A stretch of 17,187 bases of DNA from Candidatus Bipolaricaulis sp. Its GTDB lineage: Bacteria > Bipolaricaulota > Bipolaricaulia > Bipolaricaulales > Bipolaricaulaceae. Where the stretch lies: assembly GCA_020062805.1 (NCBI GenBank), contig JAGUVP010000283.1, forward strand, positions 1 through 17,187, given 5' to 3'. Shown here one piece after another: positions 7,162 to 13,899 of the stretch. The notes under the pieces were generated by a model. That model was not told the origin of the DNA, did no database searches, and worked only from the letters and a program-made list of their open reading frames with translations. How positions within the stretch are numbered: position 1 is the first letter of the stretch; each line of letters starts with the position of its first letter. The translations under genes were made by a program, and so were the position numbers.

Positions 7162-8148
7162 CTACTCGACGAGTATCCTCAGGTACTCACGGCTGAAGAA
7201 GTCCTTGTTGATCTCGATCTCGCGGACTGTGTACGGCATTACCGAAGCCATGAGATCCGTGAGGGTGGGTGCCCCCACTGGCCCTGGAACGTCCAGCCGA
7301 ACCGGCAGGTACATCCCGAGTTCGACCAAGGCCTGCTGCCCCTCGACAGACAGGACGTAGCCGGCAAACGTCTTCGCTGCTTCCAGGCTCCGACTCGTGG
7401 ACATGATCCCCACGGGGCTCAGCAGGAAGATGGGACCGTCCTCCGGATACACCATTCCGATCGGAAGTCCGAGCGCTTGCTGTTCGCGTACGACGTTGTC
7501 AAGGGTGAGCCCCACCATGTACTCACCCGCGATGACCGCGGCTGCAGCCTCGCTGTTGCCTCGCACGACCGCCATCTCGTTCTCGCGCAGCCCGTGGAAG
7601 TACGAGAGGCCGTACTCCATCCCGAGTACGGCGGCAGCCACTACATTCGAGCCCGAATACTCCGGGTTTCCCGTGACCAGCTCTCCCTTCCACTTCGGGT
7701 CAAGGAGATCCGTCCACCGCTGTGGGGGATCGGTCACGAGGTTGGTGTTGTAGGCGATCACCATCGTGAACACCCGCCCCCCTGCGTAGTACCCGTCAGG
7801 GTCCACCAGAGCTGCTGGCACACTCGCCGCTTCCGGCGGAAGGTACTTGTAGAGAAGATCCTGTTTCTTGAGGTCCTCGAGGTAGGTGTAGTCGGCCACC
7901 CACACCAGGTCGGCCAGGATTCTCCCAGCCTCCTTTTCGGTTGCGATCTTGGCCGCAATTACACCGGTGCCAGCTCGGTAGATGTCAAGCTTGATGTCTG
8001 GATATGCAGTCTCGAAAGCCTTCTGTAGTCTAGTGACGATCTCGATCGGCACTGACGTGTACAAGAGGACGGTGTCTCTCGCCATCAGCCCGAATCCAAC
8101 CAGGAGCATGAGCCCGCCCACCATCAGCATTGCAAGCCTCTTGGTCAT
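7162..8148 (-). CDS. periplasmic substrate-binding protein of ABC importer (AfuA/FbpA-like)
   Basis: The 328-residue protein begins with two basic residues and a hydrophobic signal segment (about 1-24) and no lipobox cysteine, so it is probably a soluble exported binding protein. The mature start VLLYTSVP and later segments such as DLVWVADYTYLEDL, VIAYNTN, RWTDLLDPKWKGELV, and GQQALVELGMYLPVR are typical of the extracellular solute-binding family that holds ferric-iron, 2-aminoethylphosphonate and hexose-phosphate (AfuA) receptors. The ligand is not decided by sequence; the operon context favours an organophosphate, which is inference. The ATG has a strong GAGGAGG upstream. It follows the TIM-barrel gene after an 82-base gap that holds a -10 box and a likely operator, so it may have its own regulated promoter. 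Confidence 0.88.
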   Translation of the reverse strand: MTKRLAMLMVGGLMLLVGFGLMARDTVLLYTSVPIEIVTRLQKAFETAYPDIKLDIYRAGTGVIAAKIATEKEAGRILADLVWVADYTYLEDLKKQDLLYKYLPPEAASVPAALVDPDGYYAGGRVFTMVIAYNTNLVTDPPQRWTDLLDPKWKGELVTGNPEYSGSNVVAAAVLGMEYGLSYFHGLRENEMAVVRGNSEAAAAVIAGEYMVGLTLDNVVREQQALGLPIGMVYPEDGPIFLLSPVGIMSTSRSLEAAKTFAGYVLSVEGQQALVELGMYLPVRLDVPGPVGAPTLTDLMASVMPYTVREIEINKDFFSREYLRILVE

Positions 8149-8173
8149 CTTCTCCTCCTCTTCAGATGCTCGG

Positions 8174-8185
8174 TTGTCTGATCAA
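8174..8185 (-). promoter_or_regulatory. likely operator of the GntR-type regulator before the binding-protein gene
   Basis: The minus strand reads TTGATCAGACAA. Its 11-base core TGATCAGACAA matches the perfect palindrome TGGTCAGACCA at the regulator gene in 9 of 11 positions, keeping TG-TCAGAC-A. It lies just downstream of the -10-like TATACA (8195-8200), where a bound repressor would block transcription of the importer genes. The similarity is seen directly; binding by this regulator is inferred. Confidence 0.55.
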
Positions 8186-8194
8186 AACACCCTT

Positions 8195-8200
8195 TGTATA
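8195..8200 (-). promoter_or_regulatory. -10-like box of a possible internal promoter
   Basis: The minus strand reads TATACA, inside the palindrome TGTATACA, about 47 bases before the binding-protein ATG. No good -35 box is found 16-18 bases upstream, so the promoter is uncertain; the adjacent operator-like site supports it. Confidence 0.4.
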
Positions 8201-8230
8201 CACTGATCGCGCCATATCCTCGGCTCGTTC

Positions 8231-9058
8231 TCACCCCCTCGTGCCATCAAGGAGTTCTGCAAGCGCCGCCAGTCCGATCTCTGCTGTACGTGCTCCAGGC
8301 GGAGTTGCACCCTCCACTGTGACTACCCCGGAGAACTCCCGGCGCAAGAACCGCAGCACACGCGGAGTGACTGGGGACTTGCCCCGATTCAGCGGGAGGT
8401 GAGCACGTCCTTCTGTGACGTTGCTCACGTGTATGTGACAGATCATGGGACCGCAGAGGCGGATAAAGGCGCTCACCGTGTTGGCACCTTTCAGCCGAGC
8501 GTGTGCCAGATCCAAGCACATCTGAACGGACTTGCTTCCGACAGAACCGAGAAGCCGTTGGGCGTCCTTGGGTGTGGTGACCAGCTCTCGCGGCCGGGGC
8601 TCCATGTTCTCCACGGCCAGGACCAGTTCATAGTTCGCTGCGTGGCGGCCCAGTTTCGCCAGCGCCTCGATCAGATCGGGCCAGTACTCTTCCGGATCGT
8701 CCTTCCCGGACGACAGCCGACCCGGGTGAACGACCATCACGGAAGCTCCGACTGCGCGGGCCAGGGATAGTGCTCGGACGCACTCCTCAAGAGATAGCTT
8801 GGCGATTCGGGGGTTGCGGGAACAGAGGTTGAGGTCCATGAACGGGCCGTGGAGCGCGTATTGGAGAGGCACGCGTTCCAGCTCACGCCGCAGCTTGGAG
8901 ATGGGGCCGTCGCGCCAAGCGTGCTCGCTCCAGATCTCCAGTCCCTGATACCCCAACCGGTGGGCTTCGCGCGCAGCCGAACCCAGGCTCTCCGACCAGA
9001 GCAGCCGCGATGAGAGGAACCGCCTCGCCCTCGAAGAGGGGCGAACTTCAGTCGGCAC
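8231..9058 (-). CDS. xylose-isomerase-like TIM-barrel protein (sugar isomerase/epimerase or endonuclease IV fold)
   Basis: This 275-residue protein has the strand motifs of the AP_endonuc_2 / xylose isomerase-like barrel: LHGPF with H70, VVHPG with H111, AVENME with E150, CLDLAHA with D183 and H186, HIHVSN with H208 and H210, and VTVEGA with E249. These acidic and histidine residues are where the family binds one or more divalent metals. Members isomerise or epimerise sugars and sugar acids or act as dehydratases, and substrate cannot be told from sequence. The start is GTG at 9056-9058, inside the last codons of the regulator gene (eleven-base overlap), with AGGGGAG upstream. Being second in the operon, it probably acts on the imported compound or a product of it. 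Confidence 0.83.
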   Translation of the reverse strand: MPTEVRPSSRARRFLSSRLLWSESLGSAAREAHRLGYQGLEIWSEHAWRDGPISKLRRELERVPLQYALHGPFMDLNLCSRNPRIAKLSLEECVRALSLARAVGASVMVVHPGRLSSGKDDPEEYWPDLIEALAKLGRHAANYELVLAVENMEPRPRELVTTPKDAQRLLGSVGSKSVQMCLDLAHARLKGANTVSAFIRLCGPMICHIHVSNVTEGRAHLPLNRGKSPVTPRVLRFLRREFSGVVTVEGATPPGARTAEIGLAALAELLDGTRG

Positions 9059-9761
9059 CGAAGATCTCCCCTGCGATGCGATCGAAGTGCGCCTCCATCA
9101 CGGCGCGGGCCAGGGCGTGGTCCTGGGATTTCAGAGCTGAGAGCAGGCGTTCATGGCCTTCGAGCGAGCGTTCCAGATACTCCGTCCGAAAACGGATGAA
9201 GTAGCTCTTCACGGCGCGCCACAGCGGCCTGTTCATCTGATCCATCAGTTGGCAGACTGCCTGTTCCAACAGCGTGTTGTCCGTTGCCTGGGCCAGGGCC
9301 AGATGGAATCGACGGTCCGCCTCGAAATACCTCTCGATGTCATCCCGGCGAGCTGCGTCCGTCATCTCAGCGATCGCGGCCTCGGCCCGGTCCAGCCCTT
9401 CCGGTGTGATCAGCTGTGTGGCCAGTTCAGCCACGCCTACTTCCAGGATCCGCTGGAGCTCGAACACAGCGCGAAGACTGGCCCCATCGTGCGTGATCCC
9501 AGAAGCGCGGATGAGGAGCCAGACATCGCGGGATTGGACGTAGGTGCCGTCTCCCACGCGGCGGTTGAGGATACCCAGAGCCGACAGCGCACTGAGGGCC
9601 TCCCGAACTGAAGAACGCCCTACATCGAGGTGATCCGACAGCTCGCGCTCACCGGGTAGACGGTCGCCCTCCAAGAAGACCCCCGTTTGCAGGGCCTCGA
9701 TCAGGTAGTCGAAAACCAGGCGTGACCGTCTGCTCTGCAGTGTCTTCGGTTTGGCCGCCAT
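9048..9761 (-). CDS. GntR-family transcriptional regulator, FadR subfamily
   Basis: An N-terminal winged helix-turn-helix is seen in GDRLPGERELSDHLDVGRSS and the following VREALSALSALGILNRR with wing DGTYV. The rest is an all-helical FCD effector domain with its usual metal-site segments (DRRFHLALAQ, GHERLL, AVMEAHFDRI). FCD regulators commonly sense organic acids or sugar acids. The frame stays open up to a TTG at 9804-9806, but that TTG is the first part of a TTGACA -35 box and the ATG at 9777-9779 lies within the -10 box. The ATG at 9759-9761 (237 residues) is the first one after the expected transcription start. A palindromic operator sits directly before this ATG, indicating autoregulation. 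It heads the operon and probably controls it. Confidence 0.9.
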   Translation of the reverse strand: MAAKPKTLQSRRSRLVFDYLIEALQTGVFLEGDRLPGERELSDHLDVGRSSVREALSALSALGILNRRVGDGTYVQSRDVWLLIRASGITHDGASLRAVFELQRILEVGVAELATQLITPEGLDRAEAAIAEMTDAARRDDIERYFEADRRFHLALAQATDNTLLEQAVCQLMDQMNRPLWRAVKSYFIRFRTEYLERSLEGHERLLSALKSQDHALARAVMEAHFDRIAGEIFGAD

Positions 9762-9772
9762 TGGTCTGACCA
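9762..9772 (-). promoter_or_regulatory. palindromic operator, probable autoregulation site of the GntR regulator
   Basis: The minus strand reads TGGTCAGACCA, a perfect palindrome around one central base and very like FadR-subfamily sites (TGGTNNNACCA type). It lies between the expected transcription start (near 9771) and the ATG at 9761, so bound protein would block RNA polymerase. A related site precedes the binding-protein gene. Confidence 0.68.
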
Positions 9773-9777
9773 CTTGC

Positions 9778-9806
9778 ATGCTATGCGGCCGAACTGGGTC
9801 TGTCAA
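9778..9806 (-). promoter_or_regulatory. sigma70-like promoter of the seven-gene operon
   Basis: On the minus strand TTGACA (9801-9806), a 17-base spacer and TAGCAT (9778-9783) form a good housekeeping promoter. The transcription start should fall near 9771, giving a leader of about ten bases before the regulator ATG, without a Shine-Dalgarno site. Confidence 0.72.
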
Positions 9807-10025
9807 GCGGGTACCCTTGCGGTAAGGAGATCTGCCCTACCTTCCCGAGGACGCGGTACCAGCGAGAGAGAGCAGCCTCAGAAGGACATGTTCAGGGAAG
9901 CACGTGCGGCGGCAGCACCCCGCGACAGGGAGGATCCCCAACGCCGATCTATGGGGATGTTGCCTTCACGGATTGCAGATCGCGGATAGCGAGTCCACGT
10001 GCCGCAGGTCTACGGCTCCGAGGTC

Positions 10026-10505
10026 TCACTCCCCTTGTTGGCTCTTCAGCTTGCGGACCGGTTCCTTGGCCTCGGCGCGCAGCTGCGCTTCGTCCTTTTT
10101 CCGCGTCACGATCGCGCCCAAGAACGTGAGATCGACTCGCTTCTCTGCCACGAGCTTGCGGATCGCTTCCAAGGCCGGGCTCGTCTCTCCGCCACCGGAG
10201 CTGAACACGACGGCGAGCACTTTCCCCTCGATCTTCGCCTCCTGGAGGAACGTTCGCGCTGGGTTGGCCGGCTTCCCTGCCCAGATCGGCGCGCAGAGGA
10301 CGATCCGGTCTACGCCCGTGAAGTCGAGGTTCATGGGCTGGATCGGCATCCGGATCCCGAAGGCCGACCGAAAGCCCATCCCCATGAACCCGCACTCGCG
10401 CACGGCCTGGATCTTCCGAACCTCGGCCCCCAGCTCCTCGGCGAGGGCCGTGGCGATGGTGCGCGTGGTCCCGAACCGGCTGTAGTACACGACAACCGTC
10501 TTCAT
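10026..10505 (-). CDS. flavodoxin-like protein
   Basis: The 159-residue product starts with a beta strand and phosphate-binding loop typical of flavodoxins (VVVYYSRFGTTRTIA), followed by VLCAPIWAGKPA and VFSSGGGE at the places where the FMN ring is usually held. It should be a cytoplasmic electron carrier or FMN-dependent oxidoreductase subunit. The C-terminus is rich in Lys and Glu and probably flexible. GGGAGG upstream of the ATG overlaps the dcd stop, ten bases away, so it is co-transcribed with thyX and dcd. This raises the possibility of electron supply to ThyX, which needs reduced flavin; that is only inferred from position. Confidence 0.85.
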   Translation of the reverse strand: MKTVVVYYSRFGTTRTIATALAEELGAEVRKIQAVRECGFMGMGFRSAFGIRMPIQPMNLDFTGVDRIVLCAPIWAGKPANPARTFLQEAKIEGKVLAVVFSSGGGETSPALEAIRKLVAEKRVDLTFLGAIVTRKKDEAQLRAEAKEPVRKLKSQQGE

Positions 10506-10515
10506 CCTGCCTCCC

Positions 10516-11076
10516 TCACTGCGGCAAGGTCACCCCGGTCTGATCCTGGTAGGCCCCACCGGACTCCTTCTCGCTGTAGGTGCGTGTCGGTCGCTCCCCG
10601 CGGAAGAACACGACCTGGGCGATCCCCTGTCCGACGTGGAGCCGGATCGGGAGCGGGGACGTGTTGATGAGGGCGATGGTGAGCCTGCCCCGCCAGTCCG
10701 GTTCGAGCGGGCATAAGTTCACGATGAGCCCGCACCGGGCGTAGCTCGACTTTCCGAAGCACAGACCCAACACGTCGGCGGGCAGGGCGAAGTGCTCGAT
10801 GCTCTCTCCGAGGACGAACGCGCCCGCGAGCAGCTCGAACTGTGTCTCACGGATCACCGCGCAGAATGCGCCACGCGGTGTCCCCTTCGGATCGAGGGTG
10901 AACTCCGAACCCATATCAGGAACGAGGAACTGCGACCCCAGGCGGATGTCGTACCCAAACGAGGACAGGCCGTAGGAGGGCTTGCCCTCTTGGCGTGGGA
11001 TAAACGGAGAAAGCATCGGGCGCGGGCCTGCGCACAGCATCATGATCTCGCGGTCGGACAGAGGTGCTCCCTTCAT
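10516..11076 (-). CDS. dcd: dCTP deaminase family protein lacking the catalytic glutamate
   Basis: Dcd trimers convert dCTP to dUTP, and bifunctional forms go on to dUMP, feeding thymidylate synthesis. The 186-residue protein has the family marks: LSDREI near the start, SFGYDIRLG (39-47), KSSYARCGL (109-117), PLEPDWRG (123-130) and GIAQVVFF (151-158), ending with the YQDQTGVTLP tail. The catalytic general base, Glu138 in E. coli in the segment VLEFYN, aligns with Ala135 here (TIALIN; codon GCC). That change is expected to cripple deamination, so this protein may be inactive, a nucleotide-binding regulator or a dUTPase-like enzyme. The ATG overlaps the thyX stop as ATGA (11073-11076), a sign of translational coupling. 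Family assignment is strong; activity is doubtful. Confidence 0.9.
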   Translation of the reverse strand: MKGAPLSDREIMMLCAGPRPMLSPFIPRQEGKPSYGLSSFGYDIRLGSQFLVPDMGSEFTLDPKGTPRGAFCAVIRETQFELLAGAFVLGESIEHFALPADVLGLCFGKSSYARCGLIVNLCPLEPDWRGRLTIALINTSPLPIRLHVGQGIAQVVFFRGERPTRTYSEKESGGAYQDQTGVTLPQ

Positions 11077-11657
11077 GGGGTCCCTCCCAGGTCCCCGAAC
11101 ACGCTCGGGGCGTGTTCAAGGAGGATTCTGAGCATCTGTCGCGCCAGCTCGCGGATCTCCCACTGCGCGCTCCGGGTTAGGCGGAGGCGGAGGATGTGCC
11201 GGAGCTCGCGGAAGTTTGCAGTGAGGACGAGCTGCGTCTCGGCTCCGATCGGCACGACGAACCGGGCGTCCTCTTTCGGGACCCCGCGGGCGACGAGGTG
11301 CTCGTAGAGGGTAATGGCGTCGGCGCAGAGCCGGCTGGCCTTTTTCCAGTCGTCCTCGGAGAACGAGGGCGGCCGGACGAGGGTACGGTCCCGCACGTCC
11401 ACGTAGCGCTGGGACTCCTGGACGAAGTTCGCCAGCCGATGCCGGGTGAGCTGGTTCGCGCACGCTCGGGAGATCCCGGTGATCTCGAACGTGGCCACAG
11501 CGTGCTCAAGAACTGAGTCGTGCCCGAGCTCGATCAGGCGGTGGATGAGCTTGCGGTCGCTCTCCGGTCCCGTGCCCTCGCTGCGGTGGCTCACCCGCGC
11601 GCAGCGGGCGATCAGGGCCTCGGGCTCCGGCATGATCGCGAGCAGCTGAACCTTCAT
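11073..11657 (-). CDS. thyX: flavin-dependent thymidylate synthase ThyX
   Basis: ThyX methylates dUMP to dTMP using methylene-tetrahydrofolate, NADPH and FAD. The 194-residue protein carries the defining RHR-x7-S motif (RHRLANFVQES, residues 72-82) followed by QRY. It is flanked by SVLEHAVATFEI (48-59) and the C-terminal helices with AQWEIRELA that complete the tetramer active site. Length is slightly below many family members but all core motifs are present. The gene starts nine bases after the preceding secreted-protein gene, with AGGA as ribosome binding site, and overlaps dcd. No ThyA is seen in the window. Confidence 0.95.
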   Translation of the reverse strand: MKVQLLAIMPEPEALIARCARVSHRSEGTGPESDRKLIHRLIELGHDSVLEHAVATFEITGISRACANQLTRHRLANFVQESQRYVDVRDRTLVRPPSFSEDDWKKASRLCADAITLYEHLVARGVPKEDARFVVPIGAETQLVLTANFRELRHILRLRLTRSAQWEIRELARQMLRILLEHAPSVFGDLGGTP

Positions 11658-11666
11658 GCCGATGTC

Positions 11667-12767
11667 CTACGGGCAGATGGCGAAGATCAGGTCGCGCCCG
11701 AACACCATATGCAGGAGGCGCGACGGCTGGCCGTTGGTCGGCTCCACGCGCAGCACTACGCTGGTTCCCTCCACAGTCGCCTCGCGCACAGTGAACACGT
11801 CCTCCCGGTATGGGGCGCGTGTGACCACAGACACGCCCTCCTCGGCGAGCGCCGTGCGCGCGGGGAGGTCGGCAACCGCCGTCTCCTTCGTGAGGTAGTG
11901 GAGGACAAACAACCCTACGGGTTCTCCGTCTTGGGTCTCGTAGCCAGCGGCCAGTCCCACGTAGGGTTGGAGCGGAGGGCCTTCCTCCAGCAGCGCCCCC
12001 ATGTGGCGGGCTGCCGTGCCCGACGGGGATGAGAGAAGGGTGCTCAGAACGGCGCTCCCCGAGAAGCCCAGGCAGACGCTCGGGCCAAGGAGAACCACGG
12101 CGCCCGACGCGCGTTCGAGGAGCTGAGCCAGCGAGACGGCCCACGGAACGTCGGCCCACGTGCTCACTTCGCCTGCCCGGGCCGCGAGGACCGCGGCCAC
12201 TCCGGCTGGAGTCGAGCACATCACGAGAAGCCTTTCCTCAAACAGGATCGCCGTGTTGAGGATCGCGAGTTCGGTGACCCGCAGCCAGTCGGCCGTTAGG
12301 TCGAGGGGGTGGCGGAACACGACCGCCCCGAACAAGGTCTCCTCGCTGAACCCGCGGTCGCGGAACCGCGCTGCAAGGGCATCGAGATCCACCCCCTCCG
12401 CGAGGTGGATTACCCACAGCGGGGAGAGGTTGTCGAGGGTCAAGTTGGCCTCCCAGACGTGATCCGCGGTGTCCCATCCCCAGACCTCGGCGGGCAGCGG
12501 GAACCGGGACACCCCGAACGCCGACGGGGCAGCCTGACGGGTGGTGGTGGACCGGAGGAGTGCCTGACGCTCCTCAAGGGGGCTCTGGCTTGTGAGGCCT
12601 TCCAGACCCTCATCGGCGCGGATCCGAACCCAGTTTGTGAAGCTGATGACCGGGCTCTGGAACTGGACGGGGATGAGCCTCAGAACCTCCTCGAACGGCC
12701 CGGCTGCAGCAGACCCGGAGACGAGAACGAAGAACCCTACAGTCACCAGCCGGGTGATGCGCGTCAT
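11667..12767 (-). CDS. secreted protein of unknown function
   Basis: I do not recognise this 366-residue protein. It starts with a signal peptide (basic MTRITR, then a hydrophobic run to about residue 22, ending SGSAAAG), so it is probably exported. The mature part is rich in Leu, Val and Ala, alternates short beta-like strands with helices, and shows no repeat, catalytic motif or later membrane segment. Two phrases such as LWVIHLAEGVDLDALAARFRDRGF and the similar-length LFVLHYLTKETAVADLPARTAL suggest a possible internal duplication, seen only by eye. The ATG has no Shine-Dalgarno site but follows a CATACT box by five bases, so its mRNA may be leaderless. The thyX gene follows nine bases after its stop. 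Confidence 0.7.
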   Translation of the reverse strand: MTRITRLVTVGFFVLVSGSAAAGPFEEVLRLIPVQFQSPVISFTNWVRIRADEGLEGLTSQSPLEERQALLRSTTTRQAAPSAFGVSRFPLPAEVWGWDTADHVWEANLTLDNLSPLWVIHLAEGVDLDALAARFRDRGFSEETLFGAVVFRHPLDLTADWLRVTELAILNTAILFEERLLVMCSTPAGVAAVLAARAGEVSTWADVPWAVSLAQLLERASGAVVLLGPSVCLGFSGSAVLSTLLSSPSGTAARHMGALLEEGPPLQPYVGLAAGYETQDGEPVGLFVLHYLTKETAVADLPARTALAEEGVSVVTRAPYREDVFTVREATVEGTSVVLRVEPTNGQPSRLLHMVFGRDLIFAICP

Positions 12768-12772
12768 GGCGC

Positions 12773-12801
12773 AGTATGGTTCAATGTCCTCACCCAGACA
12801 A
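12773..12801 (-). promoter_or_regulatory. promoter giving a probable leaderless mRNA
   Basis: On the minus strand TTGTCT (12796-12801), 17 bases and CATACT (12773-12778) are followed after five bases by the ATG of the secreted-protein gene. Transcription would start at or next to the ATG. No ribosome binding site is present, which supports this reading. Confidence 0.55.
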
Positions 12802-12828
12802 CCCGAAGAGCGGAACGACGGTCGCTCG

Positions 12829-13575
12829 CTACGGGATGATCAACTGGAGGGTGAAGCTACGTTCGGGCGGCACAACCTCCCACGGGCGGCGGTACGCGAA
12901 CGAGAGCGTTCCCACGCCGGTCGCGGTGATCTCGTACCGGAAGTAGAACGTCCCTCCGGCACCGGGGAGATCTGAACCAGAACGGTAGGCCGGTCCCTCG
13001 ATCCGCGTGAGGAAGTCCGGCTGCTCCTTGACCTCCCACCCAAACCCCGTGGTCGGGTTCCCCTCCAGGGCGATCAGAAGGTGTTCCCCCTCGCGCAGGG
13101 AGATCGACGCATCCGCGTCGCTTTCGTTCAGCAGGCGGTAGACCGTCAGGCCGATTCCGCACACGGTGGCCTTAGCCTTGGCCTTTCCGATGCGGGGTGC
13201 CTGACCGGGGTCGGTCACCTGAAGCTCGGCTCGGAAGTCGCCGAGGGAGGTCACAACGAGGGCGGTGTACTCCCCGGCCGCGACCGGCATGCCATCCGCG
13301 GCCACGAGGTTCCACAGGCCCATCCACTGGTCGGAGGGTATTGGGTACGGGCTCGTCTCGTCGTAGATCACGAACCCATGGGCATCGAGGATGAGGAAGC
13401 CGGCCACGGTGATCGTCTCGCACGTACAGGGGCACGGGTCATCGCCCGCGAGTTCGAGCGCCAGTTTCTGTCCCATCTCGAAGACGAACGTCCCGGTCGT
13501 CACCTGGACCTGGGTCTGCCCGAGGCCCACGAGGGTCAACCCTACCAACAAGGTCGCTGCGGCGATTGTACGCAT
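12829..13575 (-). CDS. secreted chagasin-type cysteine protease inhibitor with N-terminal Ig-like domain
   Basis: The C-terminal part (about 150-248) has the three loops that chagasin-type (I42) inhibitors insert into papain-like cysteine proteases: NPTTGF (173-178), GAGG (205-208) and RPWE (230-233). A signal peptide (1-20) shows export. Between them lies a beta-rich Ig/FlgD-like domain (about 25-125; W84...GLWN and AAGEYTALV) with an unusual CPCTC cluster (C48, C50, C52), possibly a metal or disulfide site. The frame is open far upstream, but the ATG at 13573-13575 has GGAGG nine bases before it and begins a proper signal peptide. It stands first in the minus-strand group leading to thyX. 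It may protect the cell from its own or foreign proteases; no target protease is visible here. Confidence 0.88.
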   Translation of the reverse strand: MRTIAAATLLVGLTLVGLGQTQVQVTTGTFVFEMGQKLALELAGDDPCPCTCETITVAGFLILDAHGFVIYDETSPYPIPSDQWMGLWNLVAADGMPVAAGEYTALVVTSLGDFRAELQVTDPGQAPRIGKAKAKATVCGIGLTVYRLLNESDADASISLREGEHLLIALEGNPTTGFGWEVKEQPDFLTRIEGPAYRSGSDLPGAGGTFYFRYEITATGVGTLSFAYRRPWEVVPPERSFTLQLIIP

Positions 13576-13899
13576 GTTCGACACCTCCGCCGAAGTGTAC
13601 ACCGGGGGAATGGCGCGCGTTTCACGCCGGCGGCGCCTCGTTCGCCGGCTCGGGGGACAGGAATGCAGAGCCTGCTCTATCCGAACGCCTCGAGCCCAGC
13701 GGTGGGGATCTCCTCCCCGCTCCCCCTGGCGTGACGATCGCGGGACGTCTATCGGGCCCCTCCGGGTCGTGCCATCCGTGGTTCCTCGTGGCGCGGGCCT
13801 TCGCAGGGGGGCGCGCGACGGGGAGCTAAGCCCGTCAGGATCCCTGTTGGGATGACACCTACAGCGTGTGCTGATGGAACCTGTATACTCTGATCTCCG
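13576..13899. other. divergent intergenic stretch
   Basis: This 324-base gap separates the divergent inhibitor gene (left) and glycosyltransferase gene (right). It should hold both promoters: a TACACT box on the minus strand about 20 bases before the inhibitor ATG, and TATACT just before the glycosyltransferase ATG. GC-rich inverted repeats occur near 13625-13655 and AGCGG...CCGCT near 13700-13725. No gene or known RNA is recognisable in it. Confidence 0.5.
13884..13889 (+). promoter_or_regulatory. -10 box just before the glycosyltransferase start
   Basis: TATACT ends ten bases before the ATG at 13900, so the leader would be at most a few bases. There is no Shine-Dalgarno sequence in between. 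No clear -35 box is seen at 17 bases. The pattern matches the other probable leaderless genes in this window. Confidence 0.5.

Noticed and set aside
7159..8028. 289-codon plus-strand open frame
   Set aside because: It is antisense to the binding-protein gene, whose signal peptide and family motifs are clear; the product has no recognisable features.
7162..8148. Naming the importer as a ferric-iron system (fbpABC)
   Set aside because: The family also binds phosphonates and sugar phosphates; no diagnostic iron-binding tyrosine pair could be placed with confidence and the operon has no iron genes.
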